From: Sphingobium chungbukense | Lineage (GTDB): Bacteria > Pseudomonadota > Alphaproteobacteria > Sphingomonadales > Sphingomonadaceae | Length of the DNA: 64,000 nt | Assembly: GCF_001005725.1 (NCBI RefSeq) | Contig: NZ_LBIC01000009.1 | Span: 341,300-405,299 of the forward strand | Direction of reading: 5' to 3' | In this document: piece by piece, positions 51,322 through 60,177 of the stretch | Layout of the letters: each line of letters opens with the position of its first letter | Position numbering within the stretch: position 1 is the first letter of the stretch | The notes under the pieces: model-generated | The model's database searches: none | Seen by the model: only the letters and a program-made list of their open reading frames with translations | What the model was told of the DNA's origin: nothing | Program-made: the position numbers and the translations under genes

Positions 51322-51398
51322 CTTTTTTGATTCGCGCGATCTTCTCTGTTATCATCGCCCGGTCGACCAGCTTAAGTCTGGCGGCAGGGGAGAGTGTG

Positions 51399-51506
51399 AT
51401 GGAGCGTATGCATTACAGCATGTGCCAATGCAGTGTAGGACTGCTGGCCCTGTGCAGCGCGTCGGCCCTGACGCTGACCGGTATGCTTTACATCCTGCTC
51501 AACTGA
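51399..51506 (+). CDS. 35-residue Cys-rich single-helix membrane peptide
   Basis: ATG preceded by GGGGAGAG. N-terminal MERMHYSMCQCS, then a hydrophobic helix (VGLLALCSASALTLTGMLYI) ending LLN-stop. Three Cys, two in a C-x-C. It follows marR by 77 bp and precedes a hairpin. No known family; too short for routine calling. Confidence 0.5.
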   Translation: MERMHYSMCQCSVGLLALCSASALTLTGMLYILLN

Positions 51507-51529
51507 TCCCGCCCCGGCGCGTGATCGAA

Positions 51530-51555
51530 GGGGCGCGCCCTGTGCGCCGCGCCCC
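51530..51555. terminator. Candidate terminator hairpin between small ORF and ilvD
   Basis: GGGGCGCG (51530-51537) pairs with CGCGCCCC (51548-51555) around a 10-nt loop in the gap between convergent genes. There is no long T-run, so efficiency is uncertain. Confidence 0.5.
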
Positions 51556-51563
51556 CTTGAAGT

Positions 51564-53417
51564 TCAATCCTTCTCGATCTGGCTGACGTCGCGCACCGCG
51601 CCGCGCGCCGCATTGGTGGTGAGCGCCGCATAGGCGCGCAGCGCGGGCGAAACATTGCGCTTGCGGCCGAAGGGCTTCCAGGCCTTGGCGCCCCGCGCCT
51701 CCATTTCCGCCTTGCGCTCCGCGATGACGGCGTCGTCCACGGCCAAACTGATAACGCGGTTCGGGATGTCGATCAGGATCGGATCGCCGGTTGCGACCAG
51801 CGCGATCAGCCCGCCCTCCGCCGCTTCGGGCGAGACATGGCCGATCGACAGGCCCGACGTGCCGCCGGAGAAACGCCCGTCGGTGATGAGCGCGCAGGCC
51901 TTGCCCAGCCCCTTCGACTTCAGATAGCTGGTCGGATAGAGCATTTCCTGCATGCCCGGCCCACCCTTGGGCCCTTCATAACGGATGACGACCACGTCGC
52001 CCGCCTTCACTTCATTGCCCAATATGCCCGCGACCGCCGCGTCCTGGCTTTCATAGACGCGGGCCGTGCCGTGGAAGGTCAGGATGGATTCGTCGACGCC
52101 CGCCGTCTTCACGATGCAGCCTTCGGGTGCGATATTGCCGAACAGCACCGCGAGGCCGCCATCCTTGGAGAAGGGGTGCTCCGCGCTGCGGATGACACCC
52201 GTTTCGCGGTCCGTGTCCAATTCCTTCCAGCGGTTCGACTGGCTGAAGGCGACCGTCGTGCGCACGCCGCCGGGCGCCGCCTTGAAGAAATCCTGCACCG
52301 CCGCGCTGTTGGTGCGGCTGATGTCCCAGCGATTGAGCGCTTCGCCCATGGTCGCGCTGTGGACGGTCGGCAGGCTTGCGTCGATCAGGCCCGCCCGGTC
52401 GAGCTGGCCCAGTATCGCCATGATGCCGCCGGCGCGGTGGACATCCTCCATATGCACGTCCTGCTTGGCGGGCGCGACCTTGCAGAGGCAGGGGACCCTG
52501 CGAGACAGCCGGTCGATATCGGCCATGGTGAAATCGACCCCGCCCTCATAGGCGGCGGCCAGTAGGTGCAGCACCGTGTTGGTCGATCCGCCCATGGCGA
52601 TGTCGAGGCTCATGGCATTTTCGAACGCCGCGAAGCTGGCGATGGAGCGGGGCAGGACGGCGGCGTCCTCCTGCTCGTACCAGCGCTTGGCGAGGTCGAC
52701 GATGGTGCGCCCGGCCTCGAGGAACAGCTTCTCGCGGTCGCTATGGGTGGCCAGCGTCGATCCGTTGCCGGGCAGGGACAGGCCCAGTGCTTCGGTCAGG
52801 CAGTTCATGGAGTTCGCCGTGAACATGCCTGAACAGGAACCGCAGGTGGGACAGGCCGACCGCTCGATGACCTTCACTTCCTCGTCGGTATAGCTTTCGT
52901 CGGCGGCAGCGACCATGGCATCGACCAGATCGAGCGCGATGGTCTGGCCATGAATGTCGGCCTTGCCCGCTTCCATCGGCCCGCCGGACACGAAGATGGC
53001 GGGGATGTTGAGGCGCATCGCGGCCATCAGCATGCCGGGCGTGATCTTGTCGCAGTTGGAGATGCAGACCAGCGCGTCGGCCGTGTGGGCGTTCACCATA
53101 TATTCGACGCTGTCGGCGATCAGATCGCGGCTGGGCAGCGAATAGAGCATGCCATCATGGCCCATGGCGATGCCGTCGTCGACCGCGATGGTGTTGAATT
53201 CCTTGGCGACGCCGCCCGCCGCCTCGATTTCCCGCGCAACGAGCTGGCCCAAATCCTTCAGATGCACGTGCCCCGGCACGAACTGGGTGAAGCTGTTGGC
53301 GATGGCGATGATCGGCTTGCCGAAATCCTCGTCCTTCATGCCGGTGGCGCGCCACAGGCCGCGTGCGCCGGCCATGTTGCGGCCATGGGTGCTGGTGCGT
53401 GAACGATAATGGGGCAT
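51564..53417 (-). CDS. ilvD: Dihydroxy-acid dehydratase
   Basis: 617 residues. Catalyses the third step of valine/isoleucine synthesis (and feeds pantothenate). Fe-S cysteines lie in SNCDKITPGML and ACPTCGSCSGMFTANSMNCL; DGRFSGGTSGLSIGHVSPEA and the N-terminal RSRTSTHGRNMAGARGL are typical. Stand-alone gene, divergent from a LysR regulator across 95 bp. Confidence 0.97.
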   Translation of the reverse strand: MPHYRSRTSTHGRNMAGARGLWRATGMKDEDFGKPIIAIANSFTQFVPGHVHLKDLGQLVAREIEAAGGVAKEFNTIAVDDGIAMGHDGMLYSLPSRDLIADSVEYMVNAHTADALVCISNCDKITPGMLMAAMRLNIPAIFVSGGPMEAGKADIHGQTIALDLVDAMVAAADESYTDEEVKVIERSACPTCGSCSGMFTANSMNCLTEALGLSLPGNGSTLATHSDREKLFLEAGRTIVDLAKRWYEQEDAAVLPRSIASFAAFENAMSLDIAMGGSTNTVLHLLAAAYEGGVDFTMADIDRLSRRVPCLCKVAPAKQDVHMEDVHRAGGIMAILGQLDRAGLIDASLPTVHSATMGEALNRWDISRTNSAAVQDFFKAAPGGVRTTVAFSQSNRWKELDTDRETGVIRSAEHPFSKDGGLAVLFGNIAPEGCIVKTAGVDESILTFHGTARVYESQDAAVAGILGNEVKAGDVVVIRYEGPKGGPGMQEMLYPTSYLKSKGLGKACALITDGRFSGGTSGLSIGHVSPEAAEGGLIALVATGDPILIDIPNRVISLAVDDAVIAERKAEMEARGAKAWKPFGRKRNVSPALRAYAALTTNAARGAVRDVSQIEKD

Positions 53418-53512
53418 GGATCGCTTTCCTCGGATTCCTCTCCGCCCGCCTCTACGCTTTTTCGTACAGGTTGTGAAATATATTGGAATGGCGTAACAAA
53501 GTCGTGTGGTGA

Positions 53513-54427
53513 ATGATTGATATGGATCTGCGGCAACTCAACCATTTCCTCGCCGTGGCGGAGGAACTGCATTTCGGGCGCGCGGCGGAACGGCTTGGTA
53601 TGACGCAACCGCCGCTCAGCCAATCGATCATGGCGCTGGAGCGGGAGTTGGGCGCGCCGCTCTTTGCCCGGACAAAGCGCCATGTCGCGCTGACCCCCTT
53701 CGGCGCGCAATGGCTGGAGCATGTCCGCCCGGCGGTGGGCGCGATCGGCGCCTTGCCGGCCACCGCGCAGCGTCTGAGGAAAGGGACGGCAGGGCGGCTG
53801 GCCTTGTCCTTCGTCAGTTCCGCCGACTACAGCATCCTGCCTGCGCTGGTTCGCCGTTATTCGACCGCCTTTCCCGAGGTGGAGATGACCCTGGCGGAGG
53901 CGACCAGCGACGTGCAGATCGAGGCGCTGGTCGAGGGCGGGATCGATGCAGGGATCATGATCCCGCCCGCTTCCGCGTTGCCCTCGCTGATCGAATATCG
54001 GCCCTTGCTGCGGGAACCGCTGGTGGCTGCGGTGCCGCAACTTTGGGTGGAGGAGGGGCGGCTTGCCCTTGAGCAGGGGAAGCTGGCCGGCGAAAGCTGG
54101 CTGGACGAGCCTCTGTTGCTCTTTCCCCGCCATGTCTCGCCAACCTTCCACGACCTCGTCCTCGACCATTATCGGGCGAAGGGGCGCCAGCCGCTGATCC
54201 GCCAGCGCGCGATCCAGATGCAGACGATCATCAGCCTCGTCTCGGCGGAAATGGGATTGGCGTTGGTGCCCGCCTCGCTCCGGAACCTGGCGCGGACGGG
54301 CGTTCGCTACCTGCCGCTGGCCGATGCGGCGCCGGTTCTGGAAACCGGGCTGGCCTGGCGCCGCGCCGACGAGGCGCCGACCCTGCGTTCGCTGATCGGC
54401 ATAGCCCTCGACATGGCCGAGGGCTGA
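53513..54427 (+). CDS. LysR-family transcriptional regulator
   Basis: 304 residues: N-terminal HTH (DLRQLNHFLAVAEELHFGRA, QPPLSQSIMALERELG) and a type 2 periplasmic-binding effector domain (LALSFVSSADYSILPALVRR, VSAEMGLALVPASL). An ATG three codons later (MDLRQL) is an equally good start. Divergent from ilvD, so ilvD is a candidate target; effector unknown. Confidence 0.93.
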   Translation: MIDMDLRQLNHFLAVAEELHFGRAAERLGMTQPPLSQSIMALERELGAPLFARTKRHVALTPFGAQWLEHVRPAVGAIGALPATAQRLRKGTAGRLALSFVSSADYSILPALVRRYSTAFPEVEMTLAEATSDVQIEALVEGGIDAGIMIPPASALPSLIEYRPLLREPLVAAVPQLWVEEGRLALEQGKLAGESWLDEPLLLFPRHVSPTFHDLVLDHYRAKGRQPLIRQRAIQMQTIISLVSAEMGLALVPASLRNLARTGVRYLPLADAAPVLETGLAWRRADEAPTLRSLIGIALDMAEG

Positions 54428-54430
54428 CCC

Positions 54431-55228
54431 TTACCGCACCACAGCGCGGGTATAGAGATGCCAGGTGGCATAGCCCAGCACGGGCAGCACCACGGCAAGG
54501 CCTACGAGCGCCGGAAGCGCGCCCACGAACAGCATCGCCACGACGATCAGGCCCCAGGCCGCCACCGTCACCGGATTGTGCCAGGCCACGCGGAAGGATG
54601 TGCGCAGCGCCACGCCCCAACTGACCGGCTTGTCCACCACCATCGGGAAGGAAACGACGCTGGCCGCCAGCGTGGCGACGGCGAAGCAGAAGCCGACCAG
54701 ATTGCCCAGCACGATCATCTGCCACCCTTCGGAGGTGTTGAACGTCGCCGACAGGAAAGCGCCCACCGACGATGTCGAACCCGGCACATTTTCCAGCGTC
54801 ACATGGTAGATCAGCCAGGCCATCGCCATCCAGCCGATGAACAGCATCGCCGTGACGCAGGTCAGGTCGAACACCGCCGACGTTCCCGGTTTGCGCACGA
54901 CATCCAGGAAATGGCGCCAGCGGGAATCCAGCCCATCTTCGCGCCGCCGCGCCAGTTCGTAGAAGCCGCTGGCAAAGGCCGGACCCAGCAGCACCGATCC
55001 GGCGACCAGCGGGAAGACCAGCGGCATGATCGACATCCGGCTGGCGGACAGGATCGCGAGCAGGACGATCACCGGATAGATGAAGCCGATGAAGACGAGA
55101 TCGCCGCGCTTGGCGAGGAAATCGTCCCAGCCCTGCCTGAGCGCGATCCGTAGATCGTCGAAGCCGAGGGTGCGAATGGCAATATCCTCGCGGGCGGGTG
55201 TGGCATGGGACGGATGGGCAATAGCCAT
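54431..55228 (-). CDS. DUF2189-type membrane protein
   Basis: 265 residues, about six membrane helices; DUF2189 features ALRQGWDDFLAKRGDLVFIG, FPLVAGSVLLGPAFASGFYE and WGVALRTSFRVAWHNPVTVA. Function unknown, inner membrane. ATG 55228 has AGGAGAG 6 nt upstream. Its stop is 4 bp from the convergent LysR stop. Confidence 0.85.
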   Translation of the reverse strand: MAIAHPSHATPAREDIAIRTLGFDDLRIALRQGWDDFLAKRGDLVFIGFIYPVIVLLAILSASRMSIMPLVFPLVAGSVLLGPAFASGFYELARRREDGLDSRWRHFLDVVRKPGTSAVFDLTCVTAMLFIGWMAMAWLIYHVTLENVPGSTSSVGAFLSATFNTSEGWQMIVLGNLVGFCFAVATLAASVVSFPMVVDKPVSWGVALRTSFRVAWHNPVTVAAWGLIVVAMLFVGALPALVGLAVVLPVLGYATWHLYTRAVVR

Positions 55229-55622
55229 GGTTCGCTCTCCTGGCCGAACACCATGACACGCCTTCGCTCTTTTTTCAGTCCTCTGTCGGGACATGCCCGT
55301 CTTTTTGGAAAGGCGGGCATCTCTCGGCATGAGGGGGCGCCTCATGGCCAATGGCGGCACCTTACACCGGGATTGCGGGGCTTGCCAGCCATTTGATGCT
55401 GCGGGCGAGGCTGCCGGGCGATCCATGACGGGTTGGCTGTCGTTGGGGAAAGGCCAGGGCCGATCGATATGGGAACGAAGCATGCGCTTTTGCGCCACTC
55501 GTCAGTAACCGAAATGTCGACCGGCCCTGGATCTGCCCGACCTGATATCCATGCAGGTCAATCAGCCAGCTATGGAACATGTCCCTACAAATGGCGGGAC
55601 GATAGGGAATTGGCTGTTCCCG
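55229..55622. other. 394-bp gap upstream of the DUF2189 gene
   Basis: No credible gene, repeat or RNA seen. It contains the 3' flank of the aldolase gene and the promoter region of the DUF2189 gene. Short frames here lack SDs and known similarity. Confidence 0.5.
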
Positions 55623-56648
55623 TCAGCGCTGCCCGGCCAGATCGAGCGCGATATCGACGATCATATCCTCCTGCCCGCCGACCATCTTGCGGCGGCCTAC
55701 CTCGGTCAGGATCGCGCGGGTGTCGATGCCATATTCGGCCGACGCCTTTTCGGCATGTCGCAGGAAACTGGAATAGACCCCGGCATAGCCCAGCGTCAGC
55801 GTTTCCCGATCGACGCGGACGGGGCGGTCCTGCAACGGGCGCACCAGTTCTTCCGCGGCATCCATCAGCGCGTAGAGATCGCAGCCATGGTTCCAGTCGT
55901 AGCTGTCGGCCGCGGCGATGAAGACCTCCAGCGGCGCGTTGCCGGCGCCCGCGCCCATGCCCGCGAGGGAGGCGTCGACCCGGATCGCGCCCTGCTCGAC
56001 GGCGACCAGACTGTTGGCGACGCCCAGGCTCAGATTATGATGGGCATGGACGCCGCGCTGGGTCTCGGGCTTCAACACCCTGTCATAGGCCTCGAACCGT
56101 GCCTTATATTGCGCCATGTTCATCGCGCCGCCGCTGTCGGTGACATAGACGCAATGCGCGCCATAATCTTCCATCAGCTTGGCCTGGGCGGCGAGGGCGC
56201 CGGGCTCCGACATATGGCTCATCATCAGGAATCCGGACACGTCCATGCCGAGGTTGCGGGCGGCCTCGATATGCTGTTTCGACACGTCCGCCTCGGTGCA
56301 ATGAGTGGCGATGCGGACCGACCGGACCCCGAGGTCGTAAGCCCGCTTCAGGTCATGCACCGTGCCGATGCCGGGCAGCAGCAGCGTGGTCAGCACGCTA
56401 TGTTCCAGCACCTCGGCCACGGCGCCGATCCAGTCCCAGTCGGTATGCGCGCCAAAACCATAGTTGAAGGACGAGCCGTTGAGGCCGTCGCCATGGGCGA
56501 CCTCGATCGCGTCGACCTTCGCCAGGTCGAGTGCCCGGGCGATCTTCCGCACATGATCCAGGCCATATTGATGACGGATGGCGTGCATCCCGTCCCGCAA
56601 GGTCACGTCCTGGATATAGAGTTTGGTCTGGGTCGGGTCGAAGGTCAT
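55623..56648 (-). CDS. mhpE: 4-hydroxy-2-oxovalerate aldolase
   Basis: 341 residues. Class II pyruvate aldolase splitting 4-hydroxy-2-oxovalerate into pyruvate and acetaldehyde, last step of meta-cleavage pathways. N-terminal YIQDVTLRDGMHAIRHQYG with the catalytic Arg-Asp, metal ligands HAHHNLSLG, C-terminal channel-partner domain (YGIDTRAILTEVGRRKMVGG). ATG 56648 overlaps the dehydrogenase stop by 4 nt; the two proteins normally form a channelling complex. BphI/DmpG are equivalent names. Confidence 0.95.
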   Translation of the reverse strand: MTFDPTQTKLYIQDVTLRDGMHAIRHQYGLDHVRKIARALDLAKVDAIEVAHGDGLNGSSFNYGFGAHTDWDWIGAVAEVLEHSVLTTLLLPGIGTVHDLKRAYDLGVRSVRIATHCTEADVSKQHIEAARNLGMDVSGFLMMSHMSEPGALAAQAKLMEDYGAHCVYVTDSGGAMNMAQYKARFEAYDRVLKPETQRGVHAHHNLSLGVANSLVAVEQGAIRVDASLAGMGAGAGNAPLEVFIAAADSYDWNHGCDLYALMDAAEELVRPLQDRPVRVDRETLTLGYAGVYSSFLRHAEKASAEYGIDTRAILTEVGRRKMVGGQEDMIVDIALDLAGQR

Positions 56649-57598
56649 GCGGGGACTCCTGCGGTGATACGGTCCGCGATCTTCTCGGCGGTGCGCAGCG
56701 CGGCCGAGGTCATGATGTCGAGATTGCCGGCATAGGCGGGCAGGTAATGGGCGGCGCCCTCCACCTCCAGGAAGATCGTGACCTTGAGGCCGGTGAAATC
56801 GGTCTGGCCGGTGTCCGCCATTTCCGGGATGTGGAGCGGCCGGTTGGAGCCGACATGCTCGAACTGCACCTCCTGCTTCAGCCGATAGCCGGGGACATAG
56901 CTCTGCACATCCTCGACCATGCGCCGAACGCTGTCGCGGATCGCCTGCTGGTCGGCCTCGTCGCACAGGCAGTAGACGGTGTCGCGCATGATCAACGGCG
57001 GTTCGGCGGGGTTGAGGACGATGATCGCCTTGCCCCGCGTTGCGCCGCCGACGTCCATGATCGCCTGGGACGTCGTCTCGGTGAACTCGTCGATATTGGC
57101 GCGGGTGCCGGGACCAGCGCTCTTGGAGGCGATGGAGGCGACGATCTCGCCATAATGCACCTTGGCGACGCGGTTGACGGCATGGACCATGGGGATGGTC
57201 GCCTGCCCGCCGCAGGTCACCATGTTGACATTGTGCGCGTCGAGATGGGCGTCGCCATTGACCGGCGGAATGGTATAGGGGCCGATGGCGGCGGGGGTCA
57301 GGTCCACCACCCGCTTGCCATGGGCTTGCAGCACTTCATTATTGCGTTTGTGGGCGCCGGCCGAAGTGGCGTCGAACACGATCCGGATGTCCGCGAATTC
57401 GGGCATGGCGACAAGGCCGTCTATGCCATCCGCCGTGATCGGTACGCCCAGCCGCGCGGCACGCTTCAGGCCGTCGCTTTCCGGATCGATGCCGACAAAG
57501 GCACCCATTTCCAGTGTCTGCGACAAACGCATGATCTTGATCATCAGGTCGGTGCCGATATTGCCCGAACCGACGATGGCCACTTTGGTTTTCCGCAT
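56645..57598 (-). CDS. mhpF: Acetaldehyde dehydrogenase (acetylating)
   Basis: 317 residues. Converts acetaldehyde, NAD+ and CoA to acetyl-CoA. NAD motif VAIVGSGNIGTDLM, catalytic Cys in MVTCGGQATIPMVHAVNRV, PGTRANIDEFTETTSQAI. Pairs with the aldolase; BphJ/DmpF are equivalent names. Five nt downstream of the hydratase gene. Confidence 0.95.
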   Translation of the reverse strand: MRKTKVAIVGSGNIGTDLMIKIMRLSQTLEMGAFVGIDPESDGLKRAARLGVPITADGIDGLVAMPEFADIRIVFDATSAGAHKRNNEVLQAHGKRVVDLTPAAIGPYTIPPVNGDAHLDAHNVNMVTCGGQATIPMVHAVNRVAKVHYGEIVASIASKSAGPGTRANIDEFTETTSQAIMDVGGATRGKAIIVLNPAEPPLIMRDTVYCLCDEADQQAIRDSVRRMVEDVQSYVPGYRLKQEVQFEHVGSNRPLHIPEMADTGQTDFTGLKVTIFLEVEGAAHYLPAYAGNLDIMTSAALRTAEKIADRITAGVPA

Positions 57599-57603
57599 GG
57601 TCT

Positions 57604-58389
57604 TCAGACCTTCCCGAAGTTGAAGGAAACGGTGCCGATGCCGCCGACAATCGCGCGCACATGGTTGCCCGGCACGAGCGCGACCATCGGTCCCAGCGCG
57701 CCGGTCAGCAGGATGTCGCCCGCCTTCAGCGGCTCGCCGCGCGCGGCCAGGGTGGAGGCGAGCCAGGCGGCCGCGTTCAATGGATGGCCGAGCACCGCCG
57801 CGCCCGCGCCCAGCGATGCGATCCGGCCGTCAATCTCCATGACCATGCCCGCCGCATAGAGGTCCGTCCCCGCCATGGAGCGTCCTTCCTCGGCCATCAC
57901 GAAGAAGGCGGAGGAGCCGTTGTCGGCGACGGTGTCCGCGAAACTGATCTTCCAGTCGGCGATCCGGCTGTCGACAATCTCTATGGCGGCATGGACGGAC
58001 CGGACGGCGGCCGCGACGGCCTGCGGCGTCGTATCGGCATCGGGCAGGTCGGCGCCGAGCACGAGGGCGATTTCCGCCTCCACTTTGGGTTGCAGGCTGC
58101 GCGCCGGGTCCAGCGTGCCGCCATCGGCAATCTGCATATCCTCGAACAGCACGCCGAAATCCGGCTGATCGACGCCCAGTTGCTGTTGCACGGCCCTGGC
58201 TGTCAGTCCTGCCTTGCGGCCGACGATGCGGCGTCCCTGCGCCTGCCAGAAGCGCGTGTTGATCGCCTGCACCGCATAGGCGCCCGCCACGTCTACCGGG
58301 TCAAGCCCGTCTCGCATGGGGGCCACCGCACCTTGGGCATAGGCATCGCGAAGGCGCAGTGCGAGCTGTTCATGGGTTGGTCGGGTCAT
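57604..58389 (-). CDS. mhpD: 2-keto-4-pentenoate hydratase
   Basis: 261 residues. Hydrates 2-oxopent-4-enoate to 4-hydroxy-2-oxovalerate. Family features: GRKAGLTARAVQQQLGVDQP, FGVLFEDM, EAEIALVLG, GALGPMVALVPGNHVRAIVG. First gene of the three-gene lower pathway (BphH/DmpE equivalent), divergent from the IclR regulator across 82 bp. No ring-cleavage dioxygenase or upper pathway is in the window. Confidence 0.94.
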   Translation of the reverse strand: MTRPTHEQLALRLRDAYAQGAVAPMRDGLDPVDVAGAYAVQAINTRFWQAQGRRIVGRKAGLTARAVQQQLGVDQPDFGVLFEDMQIADGGTLDPARSLQPKVEAEIALVLGADLPDADTTPQAVAAAVRSVHAAIEIVDSRIADWKISFADTVADNGSSAFFVMAEEGRSMAGTDLYAAGMVMEIDGRIASLGAGAAVLGHPLNAAAWLASTLAARGEPLKAGDILLTGALGPMVALVPGNHVRAIVGGIGTVSFNFGKV

Positions 58390-58465
58390 CTGATCCTCAT
58401 CCTTCGATTTGCCGTGGAAACTATATGGGAAAGGGGCTTGCCGCCAGTGCGGCTCTGCCCTACCA

Positions 58466-58480
58466 TCTCATATGGTGAGA
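58466..58480. promoter_or_regulatory. Inverted repeat overlapping the IclR start
   Basis: TCTCA-TATGG-TGAGA, perfect 5-bp arms, spans the ATG at 58472 in the mhpD/iclR divergent region. Candidate autoregulatory IclR site; short arms make chance possible. Confidence 0.4.
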
Positions 58481-59227
58481 AATGGAACACCCTCCATCGC
58501 AGCGCTCAGCCGCAGCCTTGCCATGCTTGAAGCGATCCTGAAGGATCGGGACGGGCGAAGCGTGGCTGCCATCGCCGAGCTTATCGACATGCCTGTTGCG
58601 ACCGCTCATCGGCAGGTGACGACGCTGGTGGCCGAAGGGTTCCTGGCCCGCATGCCCAGGGGTCGATTGGGACCCGGCCGACGGTTGCTGTCCCTGATGC
58701 AGAGCGTGGACGAGAAACAGCTTATCGTGGCCGCCGCCGCCCCGGTCCTGCATCGCCTTGCCGCAAGCGTAAGATCCGTCGTTCAACTAGGGACGCTGGA
58801 AAATGACATGGTGACCTACCGCATCAAGACCGGCCGGGGAGCCAGCGACTTTTTCACCAAGGTCGGCATGCAGCTTGAGGCCTATTGTTCGGGTATCGGC
58901 AAAGTGCTGCTGGCATATCAAACCGAGCAGGACAGGGAGGCCTATCTCGCGACCGGTCCGTTTCCCGCCTTGACGTCGAACACGATCACCGATCCGGAAC
59001 TGTTGCGCAAGGAACTGGCGCGGGTTCGCGCTGCGGGGGTTGCGCGCGATGCCGAGGAAATCGTGGAGGGCCTCGCCTGCCTTGCCGTGCCGATCCACAG
59101 CATGGATGGTCATGTTCGCGCGGCCATCTCCGTCTCGCGCGCCGTACCGGGGCGCAAGGAATGGCAGGAAGATGCGATCGTGGAGATGCTGCGGACGGCG
59201 GCAGTGGAGATCGAGGCCTCTCTTTAG
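58472..59227 (+). CDS. IclR-family regulator of the meta-cleavage genes
   Basis: 251 residues: winged helix (SVAAIAELIDMPVATAHRQV, TLVAEGFLARM) and IclR effector domain (MQLEAYCSGIGKVLLAYQ, GVARDAEEIVEGLACLAVPI). ATG 58472 starts MVRNGTPSIAALSRSL, the normal position; the longer in-frame N-terminus is Cys-rich and unlike the family. Likely senses an aromatic-pathway intermediate. Confidence 0.92.
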   Translation: MVRNGTPSIAALSRSLAMLEAILKDRDGRSVAAIAELIDMPVATAHRQVTTLVAEGFLARMPRGRLGPGRRLLSLMQSVDEKQLIVAAAAPVLHRLAASVRSVVQLGTLENDMVTYRIKTGRGASDFFTKVGMQLEAYCSGIGKVLLAYQTEQDREAYLATGPFPALTSNTITDPELLRKELARVRAAGVARDAEEIVEGLACLAVPIHSMDGHVRAAISVSRAVPGRKEWQEDAIVEMLRTAAVEIEASL

Positions 59228-59332
59228 ATCGCACGGTGCCAAGGGCTTGGAGCCTTCCCGCGAGCGGTTGTTGCATCTCCCGATGCAGCCTATGCACTCG
59301 TCAACCCCGTGGCCAAGCCCCATATTGGCGGT

Positions 59333-60049
59333 ATGACAGTATCGACCCTCGCCAACACCGAACCTGCAATGTTGAACCGTCGCCTGCCCGTTCCGGTGCG
59401 GGCGGTGATTTTCGACATGGACGGCACGCTGCTCGATACCGAAGCGGAGCATCGCCGCACAATGGCGGAAGCGGCCGCCGCCTTGGGCTGGCCCTTTTCG
59501 GAGGCGTTGCAACTCGCCATGGTCGGCATCCACCGGGATGCGAACCGGGTGATGCTGGCGGAGCATTTCGGCGCCGATTTTCCGCTGGAGCAATTCTATG
59601 CCGACAGCGATCTGTTGTTCGAGGCGGCGCTGGAGGCGGCCATTCCCGTGCGGCCGGGGGTCGAGCCCTTGCTGGCGCGGCTCGCTTCGTCGGGCATCCC
59701 GATGGCGGTGGCGACCTCGACAGAGGCGCGCTATGCCCGTCTGCGGCTCGAAAAGGCGGGACTGCTCGATTATTTCGACGTGGTCGTGACCCGCAACGAT
59801 GTCGAACGGCCCAAGCCGCATCCCGAACCCTATCTGCTCGCGGCAAGCCGCCTGGGCGTGGCCGTGACCGATGCGGTCGCGGTGGAGGACAGCTATGCGG
59901 GCGTCCGTTCCGCCGCGGCTGCGGGCATGGCGACGGTGATGGTGCCCGACCTGTTGCCCGCGACCGATGCGGAGCGCGCCCTGGTCGCCGCAGTGCTGCC
60001 CAGCCTGCATGACCTGGCGGCGCTGGTCCTGCCTGAACCGGAGGGTTGA
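59333..60049 (+). CDS. HAD-superfamily (subfamily IA) phosphatase
   Basis: 238 residues: nucleophile motif IFDMDGTLLDTE, motif II Thr/Ser in VATSTEARYARL, Lys in RPKPHPEPYLLAA, acidic motif VEDSYAGVRSAAAAG. Beta-phosphoglucomutase/GPH-like cap. Substrate unassigned. Start choice (ATG 59333) is weak: GTG 59309 and ATG 59369 are alternatives and none has a clear SD. Confidence 0.88.
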   Translation: MTVSTLANTEPAMLNRRLPVPVRAVIFDMDGTLLDTEAEHRRTMAEAAAALGWPFSEALQLAMVGIHRDANRVMLAEHFGADFPLEQFYADSDLLFEAALEAAIPVRPGVEPLLARLASSGIPMAVATSTEARYARLRLEKAGLLDYFDVVVTRNDVERPKPHPEPYLLAASRLGVAVTDAVAVEDSYAGVRSAAAAGMATVMVPDLLPATDAERALVAAVLPSLHDLAALVLPEPEG

Positions 60050-60177
60050 GCCGGGCATTCATCCCGCTGCATTCGCCCTTCGTCGCAAAACCTGTTGCCA
60101 TATCCCCTACTCTTGGAATTGGGGAGGCGATGTGGGACAGCGGATCTGGATCGCTGACAGAAAGATACCGGGACGTT

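Noticed and set aside
55293..55508. 71-codon ORF in the gap upstream of DUF2189
   Set aside because: No SD or similarity; composition typical of random high-GC frame.
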